A DNA stretch of 64,000 nucleotides from Leucobacter sp. UT-8R-CII-1-4 (GCF_030010235.1 NZ_JASCRS010000003.1:1-64000), one strand, 5' to 3'; shown: positions 36,412-46,034, counted from the stretch's first letter. The notes: a model not told the origin generated them from the letters alone. Numbers and translations are program-made.

Positions 36412-37827
36412 ATGTCAGCAGCACAAAGCAACCTAAAACGTTCCATTACGCTCACCCAGGCAACCGGAGTTGCATTTCATCAGGTGCTTGGCGGTGGTGT
36501 GATTGCGCTCATGGGCACCGCGATTGCGCTCACCGGCGCCGGTACACCGCTTGCGTTCTTGGTCGCGGGCATAGCGGTGCTCGTGTACTCACTGCCGGTA
36601 ATCACCATCGGCAGCGCCATGCCCGCCGTTGGTGGCAGGTACAGTTACGCCGCCCGCTTACTCTCCCCCTCTGCCGGCTTCTTCACCATGTGGATGACCA
36701 TTCTCGTGACCATCCAGCTCAGCATGGTGACACTTGCCGCAGGCCACTACGTGCAGGCGATTCTGCCCTGGGCAGACGCAAAGATCGTCGCAGTCAGCAT
36801 CATGGCCCTCTTCTTCGTGCTGAATCTATTTGGAGCAGCGCTTTCGAGCAAGGTTGGTATCTACCTCGGCATCGTGATGATCGTCGCCTTCGCCATGTAC
36901 GGCGTGCTCGGTATGCCTCAGGTTGATTGGTCGCACTTCACCGAGCAGATGCCAAACGGTGGCGGCAATTTCTGGTACGCGGCAGCCCTGCTCACCTTCG
37001 CAACAACGGGTGCGGTTGCGGTTGTTTCTGACATCGGTGGCGAAATGAAACGGCCAAAGCGTGACATTCCAATCGCAGTTATCGTGGGCACGCTGCTGAC
37101 TGTCGCACTTTACATTTTTGTTGCGATTCCTGCCGTTGGCGTCTCGGGGGTTGAAGATTCTGCAGGTAAGACGCTCATTGAGATGGGCAGCTCATTCCTG
37201 AGCTCGGGCCAGTCACTTTTCTTCGTGATCGGCGGCGCGCTATTCGCTGTGATCGGTCACGTAAATTCGCTGCTCACGGCCGCAACGAAGCCGGTGCTTG
37301 CGGGTATTGAAGATGGCTGGCTGCCGCGCGGTCTCGGCTCAGTGAACCGTCGCTTCGGCACTCCGCATTGGCTGTTGCTGGGCCTCTTTGTGATCGGTGC
37401 GGGCCCGGTTGTGCTTGGCATCTCGGTTGAAGCTCTCGCCGGTATTGCCGGTCTCTGCTCGGGTCTGGTGATGGCAGTGCTGCTCATCGGCTCGTGGCGT
37501 CTGCACGTGAAGTGGCCGGAGGCTTACCGTGCGGCACCGTTCGCGCTGAAGAAGGGACCGCACCTGGCCCTCGTGATTATCGGACTTGGCATTCTCGTGG
37601 TTCAGACCGTCTTGCTGTTCAACCGTTTGACCGACGCGAACAAGATTTCCCTCGTGGTCTGGCTGGTGCTTGGTCTGGTCGTCTGGTTTATGCGACGAGG
37701 ATCGGTCGCAGCGTTGAAGCAGCCTGCCAGGGGCCCAGTGGCCGCTGAGGTTAAAGAGTCGAGCGAATCAGCTGATTCAGCTAGTTCAGCGAACTCGGCC
37801 GACCCGGCAAGCAACGAAACACGATAA
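36412..37827 (+). CDS. APC-superfamily amino acid permease
   Basis: Twelve-helix transporter of 471 residues. The N-terminus LTQATGVAFHQVLGGGVIALMG corresponds to APC helix 1 with its unwound glycine motif; AVGGRYSYAARLLSP and FATTGAVAVVSDIGGEMKRPKRDIPIAV (helix 6 and loop) are typical. AGGAGGTG precedes the ATG. The C-terminal 40 residues are Ser/Ala/Glu-rich cytoplasmic tail. It forms a unit with the metallo-hydrolase downstream; it may import the compound that enzyme acts on. Confidence 0.86.
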   Translation: MSAAQSNLKRSITLTQATGVAFHQVLGGGVIALMGTAIALTGAGTPLAFLVAGIAVLVYSLPVITIGSAMPAVGGRYSYAARLLSPSAGFFTMWMTILVTIQLSMVTLAAGHYVQAILPWADAKIVAVSIMALFFVLNLFGAALSSKVGIYLGIVMIVAFAMYGVLGMPQVDWSHFTEQMPNGGGNFWYAAALLTFATTGAVAVVSDIGGEMKRPKRDIPIAVIVGTLLTVALYIFVAIPAVGVSGVEDSAGKTLIEMGSSFLSSGQSLFFVIGGALFAVIGHVNSLLTAATKPVLAGIEDGWLPRGLGSVNRRFGTPHWLLLGLFVIGAGPVVLGISVEALAGIAGLCSGLVMAVLLIGSWRLHVKWPEAYRAAPFALKKGPHLALVIIGLGILVVQTVLLFNRLTDANKISLVVWLVLGLVVWFMRRGSVAALKQPARGPVAAEVKESSESADSASSANSADPASNETR

Positions 37828-37857
37828 CCACACTTTTCAACCAAAAGAGACAAAGTC

Positions 37858-38985
37858 ATGACTACCCCGAGTTATCTCACCCGCCAGCCGCCACGATTCC
37901 GGGCTGAGCCACCGCGCAGAACCGGCATGCACCTGGTCATGCTTGGCACACGTGCCGGCCCGTTCCCCAGCCTCCGTGCTGCCACTTCAACCGCGCTCGT
38001 GGTCGATGGTGTCGTCTATGTGATTGACGCCGGCGCCGGCCTCGTACAGCGTTTTTTCGAAAGCGGCCTGCACTTCGGTGATGTGCGTGGGATCTTCCTC
38101 ACCCATCTGCATTCAGATCACGTGGCAGATTTTTACCCGTTCATCAATTCGAACTTTCCGCACTGGCGCTATGACGAGCAAACTATTGCCGTGATTGGCC
38201 CAGATCGTGCCGACGCAGGCGACCTCAGCACTCCAGGCTTTGCCGCCGCACCAAACACTCAGTTGATTTGTCCAGAAGATCCAACGCCCGGCGTGATCGA
38301 AATGATTGACTACCTGTTTGCTGCAAATGCATACGATCTGAACAACGCGATCCATACTGTGCGTCGGGTTGCAGATCGCCCGCGAGACCTCACCGGCACA
38401 AACGGAGAGGGCATGCTCGATATCCGAGCGATTCCCGCGCCTGCCGAGGCGGGACCGGAGCACGTATCACCCGACATGGAACCCGTGCTGGTTTACGAAG
38501 ACGATCTGGTGAAGGTCACCGCCATTCTGGTGGAGCACCCACCGGTCTACCCCGCCTGGGGCTTCCGTTTCGATACCGCCTACGGTTCGGTCACCTTCAG
38601 TGGCGATGCGGCACCGAATCCGAACCTGGCAAAGCTCGGTAACGGCACTGACATCTTGGTAAACGAGGTGATGGATGTCGAGAGTGCCCTGGCCGTATTT
38701 ACCGGCACTGAGCTCGAAAGCACAATGACCACGCAAATTCTTGAAGCGCACACTCCGCTGTCTTCCGGAGTTGACCCCCGCAGCGGGTCTGGCACCGTCG
38801 GCGTTGGAGCCTTTGCCGCGCAGATGGGCGCTGCTGGCCTGGTGCTACATCACATCTATCCAGACGATGGATCAATCAGCAGTGAGTACCTTGAGGTCAT
38901 TGCCAGTCATGAGTTCGGCGGTCCGGTACACGCAAGCGAAGATCTCGATGTGATCGATGTCGCCGCTTTCCTTGGCCGGGACTAA
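37858..38985 (+). CDS. Metallo-beta-lactamase-fold hydrolase
   Basis: Hydrolase of 375 residues. The metal-binding motif is IFLTHLHSDHVADF, with further ligands in SVTFSGDAAPN and the histidine of LEAHTPLSS and LHHIYPDD. The start MLGTRAGPFPSLRAATSTALVVDG and overall layout match RNase Z/arylsulfatase-like members, but the long insert (about residues 105-190) is not RNase Z. Thirty bases behind the permease, so probably co-expressed. Substrate unknown. Confidence 0.82.
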   Translation: MTTPSYLTRQPPRFRAEPPRRTGMHLVMLGTRAGPFPSLRAATSTALVVDGVVYVIDAGAGLVQRFFESGLHFGDVRGIFLTHLHSDHVADFYPFINSNFPHWRYDEQTIAVIGPDRADAGDLSTPGFAAAPNTQLICPEDPTPGVIEMIDYLFAANAYDLNNAIHTVRRVADRPRDLTGTNGEGMLDIRAIPAPAEAGPEHVSPDMEPVLVYEDDLVKVTAILVEHPPVYPAWGFRFDTAYGSVTFSGDAAPNPNLAKLGNGTDILVNEVMDVESALAVFTGTELESTMTTQILEAHTPLSSGVDPRSGSGTVGVGAFAAQMGAAGLVLHHIYPDDGSISSEYLEVIASHEFGGPVHASEDLDVIDVAAFLGRD

Positions 38986-39074
38986 GCGCCCAAAAACGCT
39001 AAAGTGATGCCCGGCTGCTGCGCTAGTCTCAAAGCAGGAGCCGGGCGTTTGCCTTCGGCGGAGAGGTCGAGACC

Positions 39075-40076
39075 ATGAGCGTCCAGGATCCCGAGCCAGA
39101 GTTCAGCCCTGCCGACCACTTCGATCACATTCTTGATGGCCGGCTGCGCATGCGCCATCTCACCGCCATCATCGCAGTGGCCGACACCGGCGGTTTTGGC
39201 CGCGCCGCACAGGTGCTTCGCGTTGCACAGCCGGCGGTAACGAGGTCTGTAGCGGAGGCCGAGAAAGCGCTGGGTGTGGTGCTGTTCACGCGTTCGCCCC
39301 AGGGTGCGACGCTCACTCCGGCCGGCCGCGTGTTTGACGATCATGCGAGGGCGGTTCTGAAACATTTGCGTTTGGGTGCCCGCTACGCCAAAAATGTCGC
39401 AGAGGAGACCGGTGGCAGCCTGGTCGTTGGTACGCATCTATCGGGAAAACACCGTCTGCTCTCCGAGGCGATTGTTGCCCTGCTTGCCGTTCGGCCCGAT
39501 GTGCGTATTGAGCTGGTTGAGGCAACGCCAGATCAGCTACTGCGGCAGCTACGATCGGGCGATATCGACATTTTGGTTGGCCGAGTGGATCGCCAGGCAG
39601 AGACGAGTGACCTGGTTGCGCGCCCGCTCGCAATTGAGGCGGTGACCCCGGTAGTACGCCGGAATCACCCGGCTGCACTCAACGGCACAAAGTCGCTGGC
39701 TGATCTGCGCGAGCACTTGTGGTTGCTGCCGTCAAACAGCACGCGCGTTGGCCGTTTCGTGCGCTCCGGTTTCACTCAGGCTGGGGTTGAACTGCCAAGC
39801 CGCGTGATCACCCACTCAACGATTTCGCTACCCGAGACGCTCCTGCTCTCAACCGATCTGGTCGCCATAGTTCCGGAGGGCATGGTCTCGGGCGACGATC
39901 GTTTTGTCGCGCTTGATTGCCCCGAAGTGACTATGGAGCGCACTCTCGGCGATATCGTGTTGCGCGGAACGTCAGCCCACAGCAGTGTGAGCAACGATTC
40001 TGCGACGGTGCGAGATTTTCAATCTGCACTTGAGCGAGTGATCACGAGCGTTGGGCAGCGCCGTCCCGCGGCTTGA
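39075..40076 (+). CDS. LysR-family regulator
   Basis: Regulator of 333 residues: a 25-residue extension, then the helix-turn-helix RMRHLTAIIAVADTGGFGRAAQVLRVAQPAVTRSVAEAEKALGVVLFTR, then a periplasmic-binding-fold effector domain. The extension and RMRHL start resemble GbpR/CbbR-like aromatic or sugar regulators. AGAGG lies before the ATG. Follows the permease and hydrolase on the same strand, so it may regulate them. Confidence 0.88.
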   Translation: MSVQDPEPEFSPADHFDHILDGRLRMRHLTAIIAVADTGGFGRAAQVLRVAQPAVTRSVAEAEKALGVVLFTRSPQGATLTPAGRVFDDHARAVLKHLRLGARYAKNVAEETGGSLVVGTHLSGKHRLLSEAIVALLAVRPDVRIELVEATPDQLLRQLRSGDIDILVGRVDRQAETSDLVARPLAIEAVTPVVRRNHPAALNGTKSLADLREHLWLLPSNSTRVGRFVRSGFTQAGVELPSRVITHSTISLPETLLLSTDLVAIVPEGMVSGDDRFVALDCPEVTMERTLGDIVLRGTSAHSSVSNDSATVRDFQSALERVITSVGQRRPAA

Positions 40077-40082
40077 TCCAAC

Positions 40083-40107
40083 GCGAAAACCGTGACTTAG
40101 TTTTCGC
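40083..40107. terminator. Hairpin between convergent LysR and YiaA/B genes
   Basis: GCGAAAAC (40083-40090) and GTTTTCGC (40100-40107) form an 8 bp perfect stem with a nine-base loop. It lies seven bases after the LysR stop and includes the YiaA/B stop. Its position and symmetry fit a bidirectional terminator. Confidence 0.6.
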
Positions 40108-40588
40108 TGCCGTACTGCGGTGCGTGATAGCGCTCAGAGTTTTCGGTGTCTTGCTCTTCCTTGCCGTTGTTGAAAGCAGCGAGGTCACGAACGTTTTTCT
40201 GCACGGCAACCGCAGCGAAGAGGCTCATCGTGAAGCCGATGCCATAAAACCCTTTTTCGCTGAGAATCAGGCTGCCCGCGTTCCAGAGGCCGATGACCAG
40301 CAGGGCGAGTGAGATAACAACTGCGAGCCAAGTGAGGCCGTAATACAGATTTGTGACCGGGATTCCCTCGGCGCGATCGCGAACGGTTTTCTGCAGCGAG
40401 ACAGCAGCGAACAGGCCAAGGATCAGGATCGCGAAGTAGTAGCCCTTCTCGTTAAGCTCCATGCGCGAGTTAAACAGACCGATGAAGTAGCAGCTCAAAC
40501 CGATCAGCAAAGCGAGCCATGAAATACCGATGAAAGCAGGAGTTGGCTTCTGTGCAACAACGCGGACTTCTTGTGATTCGTTCGACAT
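40097..40588 (-). CDS. YiaA/YiaB-family inner membrane protein
   Basis: Membrane protein of 163 residues with two tandem YiaA/YiaB domains: [53 protein letters not shown] and the repeat [22 protein letters not shown] with [26 protein letters not shown]. Four helices. The family has no established function and is often linked to stress. A weak stem-loop (40614-40631) lies in its upstream region. Confidence 0.85.
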   Translation of the reverse strand: MSNESQEVRVVAQKPTPAFIGISWLALLIGLSCYFIGLFNSRMELNEKGYYFAILILGLFAAVSLQKTVRDRAEGIPVTNLYYGLTWLAVVISLALLVIGLWNAGSLILSEKGFYGIGFTMSLFAAVAVQKNVRDLAAFNNGKEEQDTENSERYHAPQYGSEN

Positions 40589-40613
40589 GAGGGGGTTCCT
40601 TTACAGGTCATCC

Positions 40614-40631
40614 GAGAAGACATTCCTTCTC
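40614..40631 (-). terminator. Weak stem-loop between the oxidoreductase and YiaA/B genes
   Basis: GAGAAG-ACATTC-CTTCTC forms a 6 bp stem with a six-base loop in the 130-base gap downstream of the operon ending at 40718. No T-run. It could end that operon or be a 5' leader structure of the YiaA/B gene. The rest of the gap shows nothing clear. Confidence 0.25.
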
Positions 40632-40717
40632 TGGAATTCAACCAAGCGGCTTTGCAAGGTTGATTACTCTGTGAGCATACTTACCTCTGTGTTGCGGATC
40701 GGGAATACGTCTACGCC

Positions 40718-42148
40718 CTATTTCTGCGAATCATCGAGCCCCTGGTAGGCATTGAGCACCACCGGCTTAATCGGAAAGTGGGCAGTAAAGTATCCGGAGC
40801 TCTCAATATCGCTCTTGCGCGCCTCTGCAATGCGGGCAGAAACCGTGCCCTCGCAGTAGCGGCCCTGGCAGGGCCCCATTCCACTGCGACACTCGAGCTT
40901 GAGAGCACTCGAGCTTGATAAGAAGGGGTTCAGATCAAGCACCTCATCTATTCGCTCTGAAGTTACAAGCTCACATCGGCAAACAATGGTTTCTTTTGGC
41001 GCTGAAAGGTGCGCTAGAGCATGGCGGTTTGGCTCAAACATTTTTTGAACGACGCTCGAAAAGCGTGCGCTCTTGGTGAGATGAGTTTCTGAGTCGGCAA
41101 GCGCCTTAGTGAGCTCTTGTGTACGCACGCCAAGGGAGTATGCAATATTCAGGCCGGCATGCCAGCCCTCTGCCCAAGACTGTTCTGCACCAGCAACCCC
41201 GGTTGGTTCACCGGCAATGTAGATTGACTCAGCACTGGTGGCGAAACTCGCATCATGCCGCACAACCCATCCCCCGAGCTTTGAACTCCACAGCATCTCG
41301 CAGCCAGCCTGCCGGGCTAACTCGGTCGATGGTGAGAAGCCATAACCCAGCAGCAAAAGGTCTCCCTCGAGCTCTCTTGATGTACCGACTGGCCTCCAAT
41401 TGCGATCAACCCGGGAGAGTTTTGCACCCCGCAAAGAAGACTTCCCGATCGCCTCGGTGACTATGGTGCGAGTTGAAATCTTTACTCCCCTGGCCACAAG
41501 TTTTGCCGTTGCACGGGCCGCTTCGGCAAACACAGCCAAATGCCCGGGTGCTGCAGGAATCGCTTTTGCGGCTTCACTGACGCTTGGCAAGCCACGCGCA
41601 AACGCGATCTCAGCAATCTGTGCTCCAGCGTCGATGAGTTGCTCTGCTGCAATCAATAGCAACGGGTGAGAACCGGCGAGAATGATCCGCCGACCGGCAA
41701 GTACCTTCTGGCTTTTGAGAAGCGACTGCGCAGCTCCCACCGTCATTACCCCTGGAAGGGTCCAACCGGGGAAGGCAACAGGCATGTCATATGCCCCAGT
41801 GGCAATAAGAAGCCGGCCTGCCGCCACAGTCTCACCGTGGCCATCTCTGCTGACGCCAATTTGAAGCTGCATCCCCGAGGCATCTCTGTCACGAAGCACG
41901 CCGTATGCGGTGCTCCGGAACATCGTGCGGATGCGGGGGTGAGACTCAAAACGTGCGATCAGCTGCTCTGCCCAACGGTACGGACCGTAGTTCGTTTTCA
42001 CGCCGAAACTTGCCGGTGGTCGCCTAAAAATCTGGCCGCCACCCTGAGCTTGCTCGTCGATAACCAGAACATCGATACCGTGTTCTGCTGCTGCGACTGC
42101 TCCCGCCATACCAGCTGGGCCGGCACCAACGATCACCAGTTCATTCAT
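40718..42148 (-). CDS. FAD/[2Fe-2S] amine dehydrogenase subunit (HcnB/D-hydroxyproline dehydrogenase alpha-like)
   Basis: Oxidoreductase subunit of 476 residues. N-terminal NAD(FAD) fold VIVGAGPAGMAGAVAAAE with IDEQAQGGGQIFRR, a second dinucleotide segment GRRIILAGSHPLLLIAAEQL, and a C-terminal BFD-like cluster region with cysteines in IVCRCELVTS and ECRSGMGPCQGRYC. This matches the alpha subunit of heteromeric amine/D-hydroxyproline dehydrogenases related to HcnB. The ATG at 42148 overlaps the ferredoxin stop (TGATG); a TTG one codon ahead is possible. Confidence 0.85.
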   Translation of the reverse strand: MNELVIVGAGPAGMAGAVAAAEHGIDVLVIDEQAQGGGQIFRRPPASFGVKTNYGPYRWAEQLIARFESHPRIRTMFRSTAYGVLRDRDASGMQLQIGVSRDGHGETVAAGRLLIATGAYDMPVAFPGWTLPGVMTVGAAQSLLKSQKVLAGRRIILAGSHPLLLIAAEQLIDAGAQIAEIAFARGLPSVSEAAKAIPAAPGHLAVFAEAARATAKLVARGVKISTRTIVTEAIGKSSLRGAKLSRVDRNWRPVGTSRELEGDLLLLGYGFSPSTELARQAGCEMLWSSKLGGWVVRHDASFATSAESIYIAGEPTGVAGAEQSWAEGWHAGLNIAYSLGVRTQELTKALADSETHLTKSARFSSVVQKMFEPNRHALAHLSAPKETIVCRCELVTSERIDEVLDLNPFLSSSSALKLECRSGMGPCQGRYCEGTVSARIAEARKSDIESSGYFTAHFPIKPVVLNAYQGLDDSQK

Positions 42149-42429
42149 CAACTTGCCTCATGCTTTTCTACGCACATACCTGCTTCGGCATCTGTGAGAC
42201 AGGACCGCACCAGACGTTGCCCATTGACTGTTACGACGCAATCGAAACAGGTGCCCATGTTGCAAAACGGCTGCCGTGGCTCGCCGTTGGCAGTCACCGC
42301 AAACTCTTCCACTCCCGCAGACATCAGCGCAGCAGCTAACGTTTCCCCTCGGTGAGCTGCGACTGGTTTTCCGCAGAATTCGAACTCGAATGGCTCGCCG
42401 CGCTCGGCGTTTAGTCGTGATGCGCTCAT
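42148..42429 (-). CDS. [2Fe-2S] ferredoxin-like subunit (HcnA/D-hydroxyproline dehydrogenase gamma-like)
   Basis: A 93-residue iron-sulfur subunit. Cysteines in PFCNMGTCFDCVV and RSCLTDAEAGM give the plant-type 2Fe-2S pattern (C-x4-C-x2-C-x11-C), and GETLAAALMSAGV is the family's early segment. It transfers electrons between the two flavoprotein subunits encoded on either side. Overlaps both neighbours. Confidence 0.87.
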   Translation of the reverse strand: MSASRLNAERGEPFEFEFCGKPVAAHRGETLAAALMSAGVEEFAVTANGEPRQPFCNMGTCFDCVVTVNGQRLVRSCLTDAEAGMCVEKHEAS

Positions 42430-43610
42430 GATTGCACCTTTTGAAATCTCATTGGATCAAAACTAGAAAGATCTGTATCTGGAGCGCGACCTGCCACAAG
42501 CGCAGCAAGCGCCTGGGCAAAACTTGGCCCCAAGGTAAACGCTGATCCACCGGTCGCGACAAACATTCCCGGCTTACCTGAAACAGCACCGACGAGCGGC
42601 AATTGGTCGGGGGCCACAGTCGTTGTGCCAACCCAGCTTCGCAGTGTGGGAATGCCGTTTAGTCCCGGTACTACCGCGAGCGCCGCGTTAGCGTTGCCCG
42701 CAAGAGATTCGCGCAGTAGTTCTGGCCTTGCCGAAAGGTTTGGTTCTCCCCCGGCTGTTTGCATCAATCGCGCAGGCCAGCCTCCTCCGATGAGCACATT
42801 GCCGTCGAGCGCCTGCTTCAACGATAGCCTCGCACCGGCGTGCTGAATCAGATGTCCTATGAACTTTGGCACTCTCAGGGTCGCTGTCATTGTTAGTGCC
42901 AGCGGAATGGTTGGCAGACTGCTGCCAACCATTTCGCCAAGTGCAGTTGTCCACACCCCGGCTGCGATCACGACCGCGTCTGCGGTAACCTGTCGAGTAG
43001 CAGCACCCTCTTGCAGAGTTACTCGCCATTGACCTCCGGTGCGCTCCATCGCGGTGACTTCGCATCGAGCACGCACTTCTGCCCCCTCCCGTACGGCGGC
43101 CCTGGCAAGTGCAGGAGCCGCCGTACGCGTGTCGGCCTTCCCCTCAATCGGGCTGTGGGCGGCCGCCACGATTGAGCTGGAAAGATATGGTGCAATCTTT
43201 TGCACCCCGGCCTGGTCGAGCATCTCGACATCCAAGCCCCAGGAGCGCTCGATTTCAGTTTTCTGCTCGAGCAACTTCGCCTGTGCGGAGTTCTCGGCAA
43301 CCATCAGGCCACCAGATTGCTTGACCTCGAAGTTCTCGCCGCTAAGCGTCGGCAGCTGGGCCCAAAGAGTTGCCGCTTCGAGGTGCAACGGCATTGCTTC
43401 AGCGGCTTTTTTAGCCGCTTCGATGCCGTGTTCCATCATTCGATACTCAAGTTGGAAGTGCAGGCTGCCCGCGTTTTGCCCCGAGGCATGCTGGTTGATC
43501 TGGTCGCGTTCGGCAAGTAGCACTGACGCTCCCTCTCGCGCCAGCATCCAAGCGGTCGCGCAGCCGAGCAGGCCACCGCCAACTACCAGGGCATCGAAGT
43601 GGTCGCTCAC
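42426..43610 (-). CDS. DAO-family FAD oxidase subunit (HcnC/D-hydroxyproline dehydrogenase beta-like)
   Basis: Catalytic flavoprotein of 394 residues, glycine-oxidase/D-amino-acid-oxidase fold. The FAD-binding start is ALVVGGGLLGCATAWMLAREGASVLLAERD followed by ASGQNAGSLHFQ, where most relatives have ASG.NAG; the second half has VVIAAGVWTTAL and the late WVGTTTVAPDQLPLVGAVSGKPGMFVATG. GTG start overlapping the DapA-family stop as GTGA. Oxidises an amine or D-amino acid; D-hydroxyproline or D-proline is the best guess from context. Confidence 0.85.
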   Translation of the reverse strand: MSDHFDALVVGGGLLGCATAWMLAREGASVLLAERDQINQHASGQNAGSLHFQLEYRMMEHGIEAAKKAAEAMPLHLEAATLWAQLPTLSGENFEVKQSGGLMVAENSAQAKLLEQKTEIERSWGLDVEMLDQAGVQKIAPYLSSSIVAAAHSPIEGKADTRTAAPALARAAVREGAEVRARCEVTAMERTGGQWRVTLQEGAATRQVTADAVVIAAGVWTTALGEMVGSSLPTIPLALTMTATLRVPKFIGHLIQHAGARLSLKQALDGNVLIGGGWPARLMQTAGGEPNLSARPELLRESLAGNANAALAVVPGLNGIPTLRSWVGTTTVAPDQLPLVGAVSGKPGMFVATGGSAFTLGPSFAQALAALVAGRAPDTDLSSFDPMRFQKVQS

Positions 43611-44539
43611 GACGAAGCTACGGTTTCAATTCCGAGGCTCAGCAGGGTGTCTTCGATTCTTGCTACTCCGGCAGCGTCGAGTTCGAGTAGCGGATCGCGC
43701 ACAAATCCAGCTGGCACACCTCGCAAGCGCAATGCTGTCTTCATAATCGCCTGCTGATTGCCAAATTGCACGCCGTAGTCTGGTCGGAACCAGGACTCCA
43801 TGATGACGCGATCACGTTCACCCAGCTTGATGGCACGGTCACGATCACCCGCGGCAATTGCACGCCAGAAGTCAGGGTGATCCGCGCCGAGCACTCCGCC
43901 CGAGCCCATCAAGCCGTCACCGTGTCCGAGTAGTGCAAGGTCAGCACCCAGTTCGCTCGTTGGCATTCCGAAGTAGCGAACCTTTGACTCAAGCTTGTAC
44001 ATTCCGGAAAGGAACGACGCGAAGTTTCCGGTTGAGTTTTTTATTGCAACAACGTTTTCAATATCGGCGAGCTCATCGAGTAGGTCGGTGTCCATGTCAA
44101 CAACGCAGCCACGGGGCCAGTTATAAACGGTCAGCGGAATGTCTGATGCGTCTGAGACTGCCTGGTAGAAGCCAACAATCTCTTCTCGATTGGGCACTAC
44201 GTATGGGGGTGGCGTGAGCAGAATGCCGTCGAGTCCTGCGCGCTCTGCTGCATGCGCGTGCGTAATCGCTTCGGCCTTTGTAAAGGCGTTGCACGCACCG
44301 ATCACTGTGAAGTTTTCGCTGCGGTACTTTGCACCGGCAGCAAAAAGGTCTGCCCGCTCCTGAGTGTTCATGCTGAACCACTCGCCGCTCGTACCGGCGA
44401 GGATCACCCCGTGCATACGCTCAGCAACTAGCCACTCCATTTGACCATCGAAAGATTCAAGATCAAGCACGCCACTCTCGCTAAACGGAGTAGTGATTGC
44501 CGGAATGTATCCGGTCCATGCGACGCTAGTGCGATCCAT
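43607..44539 (-). CDS. DapA-family aldolase/deaminase, possible pyrroline-4-hydroxy-2-carboxylate deaminase
   Basis: Class I aldolase-fold enzyme, 310 residues. Catalytic elements: VILAGTSGEWFSM (GTTGE-like), tyrosine in TVYNWPRG, Schiff-base lysine in VVAIKNSTGNF, and GGVLGADHPDFWRA. D-hydroxyproline degradation uses a DapA-family deaminase to convert the dehydrogenase product into 2-oxoglutarate semialdehyde; co-occurrence here with a three-part amine dehydrogenase in one overlapping operon supports that role. Other DapA-family reactions are not excluded. Confidence 0.8.
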   Translation of the reverse strand: MDRTSVAWTGYIPAITTPFSESGVLDLESFDGQMEWLVAERMHGVILAGTSGEWFSMNTQERADLFAAGAKYRSENFTVIGACNAFTKAEAITHAHAAERAGLDGILLTPPPYVVPNREEIVGFYQAVSDASDIPLTVYNWPRGCVVDMDTDLLDELADIENVVAIKNSTGNFASFLSGMYKLESKVRYFGMPTSELGADLALLGHGDGLMGSGGVLGADHPDFWRAIAAGDRDRAIKLGERDRVIMESWFRPDYGVQFGNQQAIMKTALRLRGVPAGFVRDPLLELDAAGVARIEDTLLSLGIETVASS

Positions 44540-44588
44540 TGTTATTTCCTCGTTTCAGCGGAGTGTGTTGCTGAGCGCAGCACTTGGG

Positions 44589-46034
44589 TTAGGCGTCTTG
44601 CAGTGCTGTTTGACGTGACTTCTCGACGAGTCCGTCCGCACCTTCGAAGCTGCGTCCCCAGCCAGTAATCACGGCGATGATCATTACCCCAGTAAGTACG
44701 AGCGGGTAAATGGTCGCAGGGAACAACTCGAATGTCGAGATTGGAGCTACACCCTCGTAGCCCTTTGTCAGCAGCGCTCCAATAAATAGGTACGCACTCA
44801 GGAACGGAATGACTGACGCGAGGCCAAGCGCGAAGCAGTCCATGATGTTTGCGCGGCGGTAGGGGTGCAGACCTACTCGTGAGCCCAATTCATCAGCGAT
44901 GGGGCCGAAGCTCAGCATCGAAGCCGAGTTGACGCCGCCGAAAAGCACCGTGGTCGCTGAGATGCCGATACCAATAGCGGCTTCGGCGCCGCGTGGAGTT
45001 GACGCTAGACGCCCCGAGACGAGTCGGTCAACCAGCATGTCCATCACACCGGCACCGCGCAGCACACCCATGATGCCGAACACCGAGATCACGAGGGTGA
45101 CTGTGCCAATCATGTTTGCAACTCCGCTGTACAGGTACCCGACTGGTGCACCATCGCTCACACCGACAATATCGCTGAAGCCAATCAGGCCTGTTGCGAG
45201 ACCGGTGATCGTTCCGAGAATCAGTCCCACCGTAACGGCCAGGAAGATGTCGCGGGTCTTCATCGCAACAATCAGCATGATGGCAACTGGGATCAGCATA
45301 ACGAGCGGTAGCGGAGTCGCACCCTCGAAGTCTGGCGTTACGTTGCCGCTGTGCGCGTTTGCCATGCCGAGCACCAAGAACAGCACCGCGGCAATAGCGA
45401 CGCTGATGAGGGCGTAGCGAGCTCGCTGCTTCACTACACCGCCGACGTCAGCGACGCCCTCCTTGCTGCGGAACCGCTGGCTTGAGGAGGAGATGATGGT
45501 GGTGTCCGAGATCGGAGCAAGGTTGTCGCCGAAAATGCCGCCAGAGAGAATTGCTCCTGCAAGTAGCGCAGGATCGGCACCAATCGCGATCCCCGCGGCG
45601 TAAAAGATTGGGAATGCAGTAAAGAACGTACCGATCGAAGATCCGGTCGACATAGCGATCGCGGCGACCGCAAGAAAGACAAAGAACGGGAAGATTCCGG
45701 CGTTAAGGCCAATACTCTGGGCGAGCCAAACGAATCCGCCGGAAACGTTGGTTGCCTTGATGAGTTCTGAGATCATTCCGACCATGAAGAGAATCACGAC
45801 GATTGAGATCGAGGTCGGACTGCTGATGCCGCGCATCACGTGTTCCCAGAACAGGCTGTACTGACGCGCAAAGAGGGCGCCGATGAGCAAGGCGACAAAG
45901 CCGCCCATTGCGAGTGCCGTCATGTCGAACGCATTGAACACGACAAAGTAAAGAATGCAAAAAACTAAAAATATTGCGACGGGCAAAAAAGCCATCGCTA
46001 TACCCCCGCGGAAGCGGAGTATCTGGTCGTTCAT
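44589..46034 (-). CDS. NhaC-family Na+/H+ antiporter-like transporter
   Basis: Membrane transporter of 481 residues with about twelve helices. NhaC hallmarks: STGSSIGTFFTAFPIFYAAGIAIGADPALLAGAILSGGIFGDNLAPISDTTIISS, and later GVNSASMLSFGPIADELG. The ATG at 46034 has AAAGG upstream. First gene of the operon leading into the DapA-family and dehydrogenase genes. NhaC relatives include carboxylate/lactate and amino-acid antiporters, so uptake of the operon's substrate is plausible. Confidence 0.85.
   Translation of the reverse strand: MNDQILRFRGGIAMAFLPVAIFLVFCILYFVVFNAFDMTALAMGGFVALLIGALFARQYSLFWEHVMRGISSPTSISIVVILFMVGMISELIKATNVSGGFVWLAQSIGLNAGIFPFFVFLAVAAIAMSTGSSIGTFFTAFPIFYAAGIAIGADPALLAGAILSGGIFGDNLAPISDTTIISSSSQRFRSKEGVADVGGVVKQRARYALISVAIAAVLFLVLGMANAHSGNVTPDFEGATPLPLVMLIPVAIMLIVAMKTRDIFLAVTVGLILGTITGLATGLIGFSDIVGVSDGAPVGYLYSGVANMIGTVTLVISVFGIMGVLRGAGVMDMLVDRLVSGRLASTPRGAEAAIGIGISATTVLFGGVNSASMLSFGPIADELGSRVGLHPYRRANIMDCFALGLASVIPFLSAYLFIGALLTKGYEGVAPISTFELFPATIYPLVLTGVMIIAVITGWGRSFEGADGLVEKSRQTALQDA

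Noticed and set aside
40718-43610. Hydrogen cyanide synthase hcnABC, fed by glycine from the nearby tdh-kbl genes.
   Set aside because: The subunit architecture matches HcnABC, but the genes overlap a DapA-family gene in one operon, which fits D-hydroxyproline or other amine dehydrogenases better. The threonine genes form a separate unit.
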